A stretch of DNA of 64,000 bases from DATAEG01 sp051001975 (lineage in GTDB: Bacteria > Actinomycetota > Actinomycetes > Mycobacteriales > Jatrophihabitantaceae). The notes under the pieces were generated by a model, which did not search any database, was not told where the DNA came from, and worked only from the letters and a program-made list of their open reading frames with translations. Below, in pieces: positions 16,322 through 25,029 of the stretch (the first letter of the stretch is position 1; every line of letters starts with the position of its first letter). The translations under genes were made by a program, and so were the position numbers. The stretch covers positions 18,621-82,620 of the forward strand of contig JBPCMU010000065.1 in assembly GCA_051001975.1 (NCBI GenBank), read 5' to 3'.

Positions 16322-17200
16322 ATGACTGCCCTGGACACTCCGACCCTCGCTGCGGCGCCACCACGTACCCGGCGCTCCATTGCGCCAAGCGTGCTGCGCG
16401 GGCGCACCGCACTGGTAACCGGCTGCGCCATCGTGCTGATCCTTGCTGTGCTCTGTATCGGTGCACCGCTGTTCACCACGCATTCCCCAACCGACATCGA
16501 TGCCCTGAATCCGCTGGCCAAGCTCTTCTCCAAGGGTCATCCGCTGGGCACCGACGAGTACGGCCGGGACATCCTGTCCCGCGTCTTGTACGGCGGCCGG
16601 TACGACCTGGCCATCGCCTTCGGGGCGACCGCGGTCACGCTGATTGTCGGAACGGTGATCGGCTTGGTGGCCGGGCACTTCGGCGGTTGGGTCGGAGCGG
16701 TATTGATGCGGCTGGTCGACCTGTTCTTCGCGTTTCCGTTCGTCGTCCTGGTCATCGCGATCATCGCGATGCTCGGACCCAGCTTGTTCAACCTGTTCAT
16801 CGCACTGTGGATCGCCAGCTGGGTCAGCTACGCCCGAATCGCCTACGGACAAACGCTGAGCGCGAACGGCTACGGCTACGTGGTCGCAGCCAAGTCGCTC
16901 GGGTTCTCGCACGCCCGGATCATGTTCCGGCACACCCTGCCCAGCGTGCTGCCGGCAACCGTCATCTTCGCGATGGTGGACGCGGTCGGAAACGTGCTGC
17001 TCGGTGCGTCACTCGGCTTCCTAGGCATCGGCATCCGTCAACCCGCGCCGGAATGGGGTTCGATGATCGCCGAGGGGCAGAACTACATCCTTTCGCAGTG
17101 GTGGCTGTCGATCGTTCCGGGTGCCGCCCTCGTCCTGCTCGGCGTAGGGCTCAGTCTCATCGGTGACGGTCTGGCCGACGTTCTACGGCCGAAGACCTGA
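16322..17200 (+). CDS. ABC transporter permease, DppC-like
   Basis: 292 aa. A proline-rich cytoplasmic N-terminus is followed by about six membrane helices. The opening GHPLGTDEYGRDILSRVLYGGR is the DppC/OppC signature, and YVVAAKSLGFSHARIMFRH is the EAA coupling loop that meets the ATPase. It is the partner of the upstream permease. Its stop shares one base with the start of the second ATPase gene (TGATG). Confidence 0.9.
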   Translation: MTALDTPTLAAAPPRTRRSIAPSVLRGRTALVTGCAIVLILAVLCIGAPLFTTHSPTDIDALNPLAKLFSKGHPLGTDEYGRDILSRVLYGGRYDLAIAFGATAVTLIVGTVIGLVAGHFGGWVGAVLMRLVDLFFAFPFVVLVIAIIAMLGPSLFNLFIALWIASWVSYARIAYGQTLSANGYGYVVAAKSLGFSHARIMFRHTLPSVLPATVIFAMVDAVGNVLLGASLGFLGIGIRQPAPEWGSMIAEGQNYILSQWWLSIVPGAALVLLGVGLSLIGDGLADVLRPKT

Positions 17201-18288
17201 TGGCAGCCACTCGGATGACCCCACGCGGCGAGAGCAGCCAACCGGCTGCTTCAGCCGACGGCGGTAACGGCGACGCGGCAGCCCTCGAACTTGCCGACCT
17301 GACCGTGCGGATTCCGGTCGGGGACGACGTGATCACCGCCGCCGACCGGGTATCGCTCTCCGTCCGCCGCGGAGAGGTACTCGGCATCGTCGGTGAGACC
17401 GGGTGTGGCAAGACGGTCACCTGCCGCGCCATGCTCGGTCTGCTGCCCACGACGTCCTCGACGCACGATGGGCGCGTCGCCTACCCGCGCGCCAATCAGC
17501 CTGATGTGCTGTCGCTCCGGCCGGCCCGCCGCCGCCGGCTCTGGGGCGACTACATCGCGATGATTCCGCAGAACCCGATGACCTCGCTCAATCCCATCCA
17601 GCGGATCGGCACCCAGGTCGAAGAAGCAGTGGCCGCACACGGCAACCTGTCGCGGGCGGCTCGCCGGGCCCGAGTGGTCGAACTGATGACCCGGGTCGGG
17701 ATCCCGGTGCCCGAGCGCCGGCTGCGCGACTACCCACATCAGTTCAGCGGCGGCATGCTGCAGCGCACCCTGATCGCGATTGCCCTGGCCGGTGAGCCAG
17801 AGGTATTGGTTGCCGATGAACCGACGACCGCTCTGGACGTCATCATCCAGGATCAGATCCTGAGCCTGCTGCTCAATCTGCAACGCGACACCGGGATGAG
17901 CCTCGTCCTGGTCAGCCACGATCTTTCGGTCATTGCGCAGACCTGCGACCGGGTGGCGGTGATGTATGCCGGCCAAGTCGTAGAGCTCGCCGAATCGGCT
18001 CAGATCATGTCTGCGCCACGGCATCCCTACACAGCTGCGCTGCTGTCGTCGTTGCCGGGAGCGGTGCCCCGCGACCAGCCTCTGACGACCATCCCGGGCT
18101 CGCCCCCGCAGTTGGTGAATCAGCCCGAGTCCTGCCGGTTCGCCGAGCGCTGCCCGTACGCGACCGAGCTTTGCCGCACTGCCACCAATGAGCTGGTCAT
18201 CGCTGATTCGACCGGCCGTTCGGTGCGATGCCTGCGGCACACCGAACTGGCCGCGACGCTCGCCGCCGGCCTGCACCACGACAGTTGA
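17200..18288 (+). CDS. Oligopeptide-type ABC transporter ATPase (DppD/OppD-like)
   Basis: 362 aa, the second nucleotide-binding subunit. Walker A GETGCGKT near residues 65-72, Q-loop MIPQNPMTSLNP, signature FSGGMLQRTLIA near 180 and Walker B VLVADEPTTALD near 200 are present, followed by the SHDLSVI switch. The C-terminal family extension includes SCRFAERCPYATELC. With the gene at 12710 it makes the asymmetric ATPase dimer, so the five genes form a complete importer. The next gene starts 15 bp downstream. Confidence 0.9.
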   Translation: MAATRMTPRGESSQPAASADGGNGDAAALELADLTVRIPVGDDVITAADRVSLSVRRGEVLGIVGETGCGKTVTCRAMLGLLPTTSSTHDGRVAYPRANQPDVLSLRPARRRRLWGDYIAMIPQNPMTSLNPIQRIGTQVEEAVAAHGNLSRAARRARVVELMTRVGIPVPERRLRDYPHQFSGGMLQRTLIAIALAGEPEVLVADEPTTALDVIIQDQILSLLLNLQRDTGMSLVLVSHDLSVIAQTCDRVAVMYAGQVVELAESAQIMSAPRHPYTAALLSSLPGAVPRDQPLTTIPGSPPQLVNQPESCRFAERCPYATELCRTATNELVIADSTGRSVRCLRHTELAATLAAGLHHDS

Positions 18289-18303
18289 CGGAAGGGACCA
18301 ACC

Positions 18304-19431
18304 GTGTCGAATGACAAGTTGCGCGTTGCCGTAGTGGGGGCTGGGCGTTGGGCTGTGCGCTCGCACATTCCTGGCTGGCAGCGCGATCCCAGGGTCGAGG
18401 TCGTCGCTCTGGCCGACATCGACGACGGCGCGTTGGCGAAGGCCGGCAAGGACTTCGGCATCGACCGGCTGGAAAGTGATTGGCGCGCCCTCACCGACGC
18501 ACCGGATATCGACGTCATCGATGTGGTCACCGGCGACTCCGAGCACTTTGCAGTGAGTTGGGCGGCACTGGAGTCCGGCAAGCACGTATTGTGCGAGAAG
18601 CCGGTGCATCACGATTACCACAAGGTGGTCGAGGCGGCGGACATCGCCGAGGCGAAGAATCTGAAGACGAAGCTCGGCTTCACGTTTCGCTACGCGCCGG
18701 CCACCATGTACGCGGCCGAGTTGATCGCTCAGGGCCACGTCGGCGAGCCTTACATGCTCAACGCCTACGAACAGAACAGCCAGTGGCTCGATCCGCACAC
18801 GCCGCTCAGGCAACGTCGCGGAACGGAGTCCCAAGAGGAGATCGCGGTCTCGTCGATCGAGGGCTACGGGGCTCCGGTCATCGACATCATGCATTGGTGG
18901 ATGGATGCGCCGTTGCAGTCGGTCGTCGGCACGATGCGCAACTTTGTCCCCGAGCGGGTGATCCGCGACACCGGCGAGATGACCCGAATGAACATCGACG
19001 ACGGGGACATGTGGATAGCGGAGTTCGGCGGTGGCCGGCTGGCATCCGTGCAGTCCTCCTACGTGACGGTCGGCAACTACCCGGGGATCGAGGTGCGCAT
19101 CTACGGATCCGAAGGCGCGCTGATCCTCCGGCTGGTCGAGGAAGCCGGTATCTGTCAGACCATCAAGGTGGCGACCAAGGATTCAGTGGAATTCGTCGAG
19201 CTGGACATTCCGCAACGGTTCTTCCCGGCCGATACGGACTCGCGGGAAGCGTGGCCGTTCCTCTTCTACTCGAACCTGGTCCGCAACTTCGCCGACGAGA
19301 TCCTCGACGGCGGCCCGGCCAACCAGGGTGACTTCCGGCAGGGCGCCTTGGTGCAGCAGACGATCAACGCCTTCGAGAGGGCACATCGGCGACGGGCGTG
19401 GGTGGACTTCCCGCTAGCGGAGGAAGGTTGA
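18304..19431 (+). CDS. Gfo/Idh/MocA family dehydrogenase, copy 2 of a duplicated pair
   Basis: 375 aa. Same layout as the protein at 10605: AVVGAGRWAVRSHIPGW Rossmann loop, LCEKPVHHDYHK catalytic motif, VIDIMHWWMDAPLQS substrate segment. The two differ mainly in surface positions and the C-terminal third. Retention of both, on opposite sides of the importer and each beside a GntR gene, suggests two related substrates or two regulatory settings of one step. The GTG start has GGAAGGG upstream. Confidence 0.88.
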   Translation: MSNDKLRVAVVGAGRWAVRSHIPGWQRDPRVEVVALADIDDGALAKAGKDFGIDRLESDWRALTDAPDIDVIDVVTGDSEHFAVSWAALESGKHVLCEKPVHHDYHKVVEAADIAEAKNLKTKLGFTFRYAPATMYAAELIAQGHVGEPYMLNAYEQNSQWLDPHTPLRQRRGTESQEEIAVSSIEGYGAPVIDIMHWWMDAPLQSVVGTMRNFVPERVIRDTGEMTRMNIDDGDMWIAEFGGGRLASVQSSYVTVGNYPGIEVRIYGSEGALILRLVEEAGICQTIKVATKDSVEFVELDIPQRFFPADTDSREAWPFLFYSNLVRNFADEILDGGPANQGDFRQGALVQQTINAFERAHRRRAWVDFPLAEEG

Positions 19432-19475
19432 CCGCTAGCACGCTCGCTCACCCGCACAGTCCCGAGGAGACGTCG

Positions 19476-20144
19476 ATGTCGCCCATCCTGCAACACCGTT
19501 CCCTTCCAGAGTCGGTTCACGAGATCCTGCGAGGGCAGATCCTGAACGACTCCATCCCTGCCGGGACGGCGTTGGTCGAGCTCGCTCTCGCCGAGGAGTT
19601 CGGCGTGAGCAGGACGACTATCCGCACAGCTTTGCTCAGCCTGCAGGCCGAGCGACTCGTCGAGATCTCGCCGAGGCGTGGGACGACGGTCACCCGGATG
19701 TCCCCGGAGGCCTCGGAGGAGCTGTGCGCTGCGCGCTACGCGCTGGAGGCCGTGCACCTGAGCGAGGTGCTCAATACTGGGCGGGTAGCACTGGTCACCG
19801 AGATGTCTGCGGCGGTCGAACAGATGGCACAAGCCGCCGTTGAGCAGGATGCCGTCGGCGTCATCGATGCGGACACCGTGTTGCACCGGGCGATCATGGC
19901 GGCCGGCGGTAACCGACTGCTCGCCGACATGTGGGAATCACTCAACGGACAGATGGGCGCTCTGATGCGATCTACATTCGACCGCAAGGGGATCGACCTA
20001 GCCGAGACGGTGCGATGGCACGAGCGGCTTGTTCGGGCTTTCCGCAGGAAAGAGCCGGCTGCTGCCGTCCTTGCCCTGCACGATCACTACCTCAGCGGCG
20101 CGGTCTCCAAGATCAGGCGCGTCGCGACTCAGGAGACGCAGTGA
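19476..20144 (+). CDS. GntR family transcriptional regulator, FCD subfamily, copy 2
   Basis: 222 aa from the ATG at 19476, which has GAGGAGA just upstream and gives the same length and alignment as its twin at 11770. The frame extends upstream into the dehydrogenase gene, but that part has no family match. DNA-binding region about residues 5-75 (QHRSLPESVHEIL, GVSRTTIRTALLSLQAERLV, PRRGTTVTRM). FCD domain follows with DADTVLHRAIM and RWHERLVRAF metal-ligand segments. It lies within the importer operon, so it is probably produced with the pathway it controls. Confidence 0.87.
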   Translation: MSPILQHRSLPESVHEILRGQILNDSIPAGTALVELALAEEFGVSRTTIRTALLSLQAERLVEISPRRGTTVTRMSPEASEELCAARYALEAVHLSEVLNTGRVALVTEMSAAVEQMAQAAVEQDAVGVIDADTVLHRAIMAAGGNRLLADMWESLNGQMGALMRSTFDRKGIDLAETVRWHERLVRAFRRKEPAAAVLALHDHYLSGAVSKIRRVATQETQ

Positions 20145-20159
20145 CTCAGGAGACGCAGT
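20126..20159 (+). repeat. 17-bp perfect tandem duplication at a gene junction
   Basis: GACTCAGGAGACGCAGT occurs twice head to tail (20126-20142 and 20143-20159). Copy 1 holds the end of the GntR gene; copy 2 supplies the AGGAG ribosome site and GTG start of the next gene. Before the duplication the two genes would have overlapped as GTGA. Confidence 0.85.
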
Positions 20160-21114
20160 GACCGAGCCGATCCGTTGGGCAGTGCTGGGTACCGCGAACA
20201 TCGCCGCCCGGGCATTTCTGCCCGCGATGCGGGAGGCAGGTGGACAGGCTGTGGTGGTCGGGAGCCGTGATCCCGATCGCGCGCGCAGCTGGGCCGCGGC
20301 CAACGAGGTGCAGCGCGCCGCGGATTACGCCGGAGCGCTGACCGATCCCGCGGTACAGGCCGTGTACATCGCACTGCCCAACCATGAGCACGCCACCTGG
20401 GCCGCCGCCGCCCTCGCTGCCGGGCATGCGGTGCTCTGCGAGAAGCCGTTGGGTCTGGACGCGAGCGAGGTGAGTGCGCTGCTCTCCGGGCTGGCGCCGG
20501 ACGCGCTGCTCTGGGAGTCCTTCGTCTTCCCGTTCCATCCGCAAACCGCCCTGCTGCATGCCCACCTCGATGCGCTCGGCGGGCTGCGCGAGATCGTCTC
20601 GGAGTTCCACTTCAACGTCACCAACACGGCCAACATCCGGTGGAGTGCGACGCTCGGCGGCGGAGCGTTGATGGACGTCGGCTGCTACCCGATCCGGCTG
20701 GCGCGGCTGCTGTTCGACGCCGAACCCGAGGCATCCTCGGCGCGTGCTTTCGGTGCGCACGGAGTCGACGCCGACATAGCGGCAGTGGTCGACTTCCCGG
20801 AGCAACGACGGCTGGTGCTGTCGGCAGGTATGCGTCGCGCCGGCTCGACGCTGACTCGGCTCATCGGCCCCGATGGAGAACTGCGGGTCAGTAATCCGTT
20901 CCACCCACGCTCCGGCGACACCGTCGAACGATGGTCGGACGGGGAGCTGGTCGAGAGCTGGCCGGCGGCGGAGGGCACGGCGTTCCGCCACGCCGCCGCG
21001 CATGTTCACGAGGTACTGCGGGGGGAAGTCGCACCCCGCTACCTCGCGGCTCGCGATTCTCTCGGCAACGCTCGAGCAATTGATCTGATCCGATCGTCCT
21101 GGGAGATGACATGA
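20158..21114 (+). CDS. Gfo/Idh/MocA family oxidoreductase
   Basis: 318 aa from the GTG at 20158. The N-terminal cofactor loop is IRWAVLGTANIAARAF, LCEKPLGLDASE carries the catalytic Lys near residue 93, and GGGALMDVGCYPIRLARLLF is the substrate-side segment. It resembles the trans-dihydrodiol/xylose dehydrogenase branch of the family rather than the twin pair nearby. Translation start depends on the duplicated 17-bp repeat, whose second copy provides the ribosome site. The stop overlaps the next ATG by 4 nt. Confidence 0.85.
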   Translation: MTEPIRWAVLGTANIAARAFLPAMREAGGQAVVVGSRDPDRARSWAAANEVQRAADYAGALTDPAVQAVYIALPNHEHATWAAAALAAGHAVLCEKPLGLDASEVSALLSGLAPDALLWESFVFPFHPQTALLHAHLDALGGLREIVSEFHFNVTNTANIRWSATLGGGALMDVGCYPIRLARLLFDAEPEASSARAFGAHGVDADIAAVVDFPEQRRLVLSAGMRRAGSTLTRLIGPDGELRVSNPFHPRSGDTVERWSDGELVESWPAAEGTAFRHAAAHVHEVLRGEVAPRYLAARDSLGNARAIDLIRSSWEMT

Positions 21115-22160
21115 CGGCGGCAACAGCCTCCGACCGCGGCCGGGAGACGATCCTGATCGCGACCTACCTCGAGGACGAGCACGTTGCGACGATCCGCGAA
21201 GCGTGGCCCGGCGAGGTGCTCGCGGCGCCCGATCTCGTCCCGGCGCCGCGCTATCCCGCCGATCACACCGGTACCCGCCGCTCATTGGATGCCGCGCAGT
21301 TGGCGCGGTGGCACGACCTACTGCACCGCGCCGAGATCGCGTTCGACTTCGACTGGTCGGCCCCGGCCGATTTGCCCCGTACGGCGCCAAAGCTGCGCTG
21401 GGTGCAGGCCACCAGTGCCGGCATCGGGGCCTTCGTGCAGCGGATGGGCCTGACCGATCGAGGTATCGAGTTCACCACCGCCGCAGGCGTGCATGCCATC
21501 CCATTGGCCGAGTTCGCCGTCACCGGAGCGCTGTACTTCGTCAAGCAGCTGCCGCTGCTGCTCGAGATGCAGGGCGCGCACCAGTGGCGCCGGTATTCCG
21601 GGTCTCTGCTTTCCGGCCGGCACGTGGTGGTGGTCGGACTCGGCGCAACTGGTCGACACTGTGCGGCCACCTTCGCCGCACTCGGTGCCCGGGTGACCGG
21701 TGTCGGTCGGCCCGGGCAGCACTACGACGTTGCCCCAGGAGTGGCTCCGGCGGATACCGACAGCCTGGACTCGATCCTGCCCAGCTGCGACGTCCTTGTG
21801 CTGGCGCTGCCGCTCACGCCGACGACCGAGCACCTGCTCGACGAACGGCGGATCGGCCTGTTGCCGGAGCGGGCCGTCGTCGTCAATATCGCCCGTGGCG
21901 CCGTCCTCGAGCAGTCCGCGCTGCTGCAGGCATTGCAATCGGGTCGGTTGGCCGGCGCCGCTCTCGACGTCACCGACCCGGAACCACCGCCGGTCGATGA
22001 TCCCATCTGGACGACGCCGAACGTGCTGCTCTCGCCCCATTCCGCATCAACGGTGGCCGCCGAGAACGGACTACTGACCGAGCTGTTCTGCGACAACTTG
22101 GCACGCTGGCGCTCCGGGCAGCCGCTGCGCAATCGCTACCAATCGACGAAGGGTTACTGA
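21111..22160 (+). CDS. D-2-hydroxyacid dehydrogenase
   Basis: 349 aa NAD-dependent enzyme. The catalytic domain surrounds a Rossmann domain with GLGATGRHCAATF near residue 180. The three catalytic residues are recognisable: Arg in VNIARGAVLEQ, Glu in DVTDPEPPP and His in LSPHSAST. It interconverts a D-2-hydroxyacid and a 2-oxoacid. Within this operon it could reduce or oxidise a product of the Gfo/Idh and aminotransferase steps. Coupled to the upstream gene (ATGA) and 5 bp before tldD. Confidence 0.87.
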   Translation: MTAATASDRGRETILIATYLEDEHVATIREAWPGEVLAAPDLVPAPRYPADHTGTRRSLDAAQLARWHDLLHRAEIAFDFDWSAPADLPRTAPKLRWVQATSAGIGAFVQRMGLTDRGIEFTTAAGVHAIPLAEFAVTGALYFVKQLPLLLEMQGAHQWRRYSGSLLSGRHVVVVGLGATGRHCAATFAALGARVTGVGRPGQHYDVAPGVAPADTDSLDSILPSCDVLVLALPLTPTTEHLLDERRIGLLPERAVVVNIARGAVLEQSALLQALQSGRLAGAALDVTDPEPPPVDDPIWTTPNVLLSPHSASTVAAENGLLTELFCDNLARWRSGQPLRNRYQSTKGY

Positions 22161-22165
22161 CAACG

Positions 22166-23641
22166 ATGACGAGCGCGCACGAGTGGGGCGACCTGGTCGC
22201 CGACCAGCGAGCCGACGAGCTGCTGGACCGGGCCATGGACACGGTTGCCGGGCAGGTCGAGTTCGCCGATGTGCGCATCGTCGAGGGCGAGGAGCTGCGC
22301 GCCTATCACGTGCGCGGCGCCGATGCGGATGAGCGGTTGGAGCGCACGATCGGGGTCGGGGTGCGGGTACTGGTTGATGGAGCGTGGGGTTTTGCGTCCC
22401 GGCCGTTGTCCGACTCGGGCGACGTCGACCTGGCTGCCCAGCAGGCGATCCGGGTGGCTCGCGGCGGTGTGGGCGTCGGCCCCGCGCTGCGCCTGCCACC
22501 GCGGCAGCCGGCCGGCGGCAGCTACCGGACTGAGGTTCGCCGGGATCCGTTCGGCGTCGACGATGGAGCGCGGGACACCCTGCTGCGTGAGGCATTGGCC
22601 GCGGCGGGTACGCCGGGTGAGGTTGTTCATGTGCAAGCGGGAGTAAATGCCAAGCGACAGCATCGGCACTTTGCTGCGTCGGACGGCGCCCGACAGCACC
22701 AACATCTCATCGAGTGCGGCGCGATGGTGGTTGCCGTCGCAGCGCGCGACGGTGAGGTGCAACGCCGCAGCTACCCGAACTCCTTCCACGGCAACACCGG
22801 TGGGGCAGGGTGGGAGTTCGTCGAGGAACTGGACCTCGTCACCAACGCGGAAAGGGTGGGACGCGAAGCCGTTGAGTTGCTGACCGCACCGGTCGCGCCG
22901 AGCGGTACCTCCGATCTCGTGATCGGCCCGCAGCAGATGTCGTTGCAGATCCATGAATCGGCGGGGCACGCGCTGGAGTTGGACCGGATGCTGGGCGACG
23001 AGCGGAACTTCGCCGGCACCTCGTTCATCGGCCTCGAGGACGTCGGGTCGCTGCGGTACGGATCACCTGCTGTCACCATCGTCTCGGATCCGACAGTGCC
23101 GGGTACCCGGGGCAGCTTCGGCTTCGATGACGAGGGCACGCCGGCGGCGCGGTCGGTGTTGGTCGGCGAGGGCATCGTGCGAGGAACTCTCTCGACTCGG
23201 GAGGCTGCCGCGCGGGCCGGCCTCGCCGAGACCGGCGCTGCCCGCAGCGACGGCTGGGGGTACCTGCCGGTGTGCTTCTCCACCCACGTCTACCTGCAAC
23301 CCGGTTCCGGTAGTCGCTCGGAGCTGCTGGATCGGCTGGGCACCGGTTACTACCTGGACGACAACCGCAGCTGGTCGATCGACAACCGACGGCTGAACTT
23401 CCAGTTCGGCACCGAGGTCGCGTACGAGGTTCGTAACGGCAAGCAGGGCCGACTGCTGAAGAACTTCTCCTACGGCGGTGTCACCCCGGCGTTCTGGGGA
23501 TCGGTCGAGGCAGTGGCCGGACCGGAGGAGTTGCGGATCTTCGGGTTCCCGTGCGGCAAAGGTGAACCCAAGCAGTGGGGCTTCCTGAGCCACGCCGCGG
23601 CGCCGACCCTGGTCCGTAACGTCGCGATCGGGGTGGCGTGA
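22166..23641 (+). CDS. tldD: TldD-family metalloprotease
   Basis: 491 aa. The zinc motif HESAGH (HExxxH) near residues 263-268 is intact and followed by ALELDRMLGDERNFAGTSF, as in TldD. TldD works with TldE/PmbA as a heterodimer that degrades short unfolded peptides and in some systems trims RiPP leader peptides. The partner gene follows immediately with overlapping stop and start. Downstream of a peptide-type importer, a role in hydrolysing an imported peptide or peptide conjugate is plausible (inference). Confidence 0.88.
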   Translation: MTSAHEWGDLVADQRADELLDRAMDTVAGQVEFADVRIVEGEELRAYHVRGADADERLERTIGVGVRVLVDGAWGFASRPLSDSGDVDLAAQQAIRVARGGVGVGPALRLPPRQPAGGSYRTEVRRDPFGVDDGARDTLLREALAAAGTPGEVVHVQAGVNAKRQHRHFAASDGARQHQHLIECGAMVVAVAARDGEVQRRSYPNSFHGNTGGAGWEFVEELDLVTNAERVGREAVELLTAPVAPSGTSDLVIGPQQMSLQIHESAGHALELDRMLGDERNFAGTSFIGLEDVGSLRYGSPAVTIVSDPTVPGTRGSFGFDDEGTPAARSVLVGEGIVRGTLSTREAAARAGLAETGAARSDGWGYLPVCFSTHVYLQPGSGSRSELLDRLGTGYYLDDNRSWSIDNRRLNFQFGTEVAYEVRNGKQGRLLKNFSYGGVTPAFWGSVEAVAGPEELRIFGFPCGKGEPKQWGFLSHAAAPTLVRNVAIGVA

Positions 23642-25029
23642 TGGCGGCCGATGAGACGGCGGGTGGCCCGTCGATGCCGCCGCCGCTGGATCCCGATGCA
23701 GTCCTCGAAGCCTTCGACGTCGCGCTGCGCAGTACCGACGCCGACGAACTCGAGCTGTGCCTGCTCGGGCGGGCGGGCGAGTTCACCCGGTTCGCCGGTG
23801 GTCGGATCCACCAGCCGCAGGACATCACCGAGGCGCAAGTCCTCGTGCGCGCGGTGGTCGACGGGCACGCCCGGCGCGGAGCGGTCACGATCCTGCGCGA
23901 TCTGCCTGCGGCGGTGGCGCGGACCGCCGCCACGGCGCGGCGTGCCTCGGCCGGTCGGCCGAGCGGGGAGGTGCAACTCGCCGCTGCGCGAGACGCCGCG
24001 GAGCCGGCTGGGCTGCGGTGCGCGGACACACTCGAGTTCGACGCCGCCGCGCGCGGTGCCGCGGTGCGCAGCGCGCTCGCGGAGGCGGCGGCGGCCGGCG
24101 GCGAGGTGGCCGGCATGTTCGGTCGGGCACTCACTCAGCAGGTCGTGGCGACGTCCACCGGCGTCCGGCTGGCGACCACCGCCACCGAGGCGAGCGGCGC
24201 GCTGACCGCGGAGGTCGGTGACGGCACGTCGCACTGGATCGACCTCGGCCGCTCCGCCCGCGGACTGGATGTGCCCGGCGCGGTCGCCGAGGCGATCGCG
24301 CTGGGAGCCCGCGGCCGGAATCGTGGGGAGCTGCCGGCCGGCGAATACACCGTGGTCCTCGGCTGCGAGGCTGTCGGTGAACTCCTGCAGTTCCTCCCCG
24401 GGTTCGGCTTCGACGGTGAACAGGCGGCGACGGGCATCGGGCTGTGTGCCAAGCGAGCGGGAGAGCTGGTCGGTTCGACTCTGGTGACCGTCGGCGACGA
24501 TGGCAGCGCCGAGGTCGGGCTGCCGATCGGGTTCGACATCGAGGGCACACCGCGCCGCCTCGTGCCGTTCTTCACCGCAGGACTAGTGGGCGATCCGGTG
24601 ACCGATCTGGCCACCGCCCGGGCGTTGGGCACACCGTCCACCGGCCATGCCCACATCGCCCGCGAGGAGGTGCCCTCGGCTGCGGCCTCGAACATCGTGA
24701 TGGCGGCCGGCGACCTGACCGAGGCTGAGCTGATCGCCGGCGTGATCGACGGCGTCTACCTGCAGCGGTTCTGGTACACCCAAGTAGTCGATGCCGAAAG
24801 GGGCTCCATCACCGGCGTCAGCCGCGACGGATGTTTCCGGATCCGGGGCGGCGAACTCGCGGAGCCGATCGCCGGGATGCGCTTCACCCAATCGGTGCTG
24901 GATCTGCTCGGCACCGTCGACGCCGTGGGAAACCAGCGCCGCGGCCAGCCGATCATGAACGTCTGGAACGGCGCCTCGGTTGCTCCCGCGATCAGGGCAC
25001 ACGGGTTCGGTTTGGGGGTCCGGTCGTGA
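23641..25029 (+). CDS. TldE/PmbA-family protease subunit
   Basis: About 462 aa. It matches the non-catalytic or auxiliary half of the TldD/TldE pair: similar fold, no HExxxH motif, and the typical C-terminal region PSAAASNIVMAAGDL followed by GVYLQRFWYTQVVDAERGSITGVSRDG. The ATG at 23641 shares a base with the upstream stop; a GTG one codon earlier is possible. It should form a heterodimer with TldD. The N-terminal 20 residues are loosely conserved. The stop overlaps the next GTG. Confidence 0.87.
   Translation: MAADETAGGPSMPPPLDPDAVLEAFDVALRSTDADELELCLLGRAGEFTRFAGGRIHQPQDITEAQVLVRAVVDGHARRGAVTILRDLPAAVARTAATARRASAGRPSGEVQLAAARDAAEPAGLRCADTLEFDAAARGAAVRSALAEAAAAGGEVAGMFGRALTQQVVATSTGVRLATTATEASGALTAEVGDGTSHWIDLGRSARGLDVPGAVAEAIALGARGRNRGELPAGEYTVVLGCEAVGELLQFLPGFGFDGEQAATGIGLCAKRAGELVGSTLVTVGDDGSAEVGLPIGFDIEGTPRRLVPFFTAGLVGDPVTDLATARALGTPSTGHAHIAREEVPSAAASNIVMAAGDLTEAELIAGVIDGVYLQRFWYTQVVDAERGSITGVSRDGCFRIRGGELAEPIAGMRFTQSVLDLLGTVDAVGNQRRGQPIMNVWNGASVAPAIRAHGFGLGVRS

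Noticed and set aside
17251..18894. 547-residue open frame on the minus strand
   Set aside because: It lies wholly antisense to the DppD-like ATPase and a Gfo/Idh gene, has Arg/His/Asp-rich sequence without motifs, and arises from high-GC codon bias.
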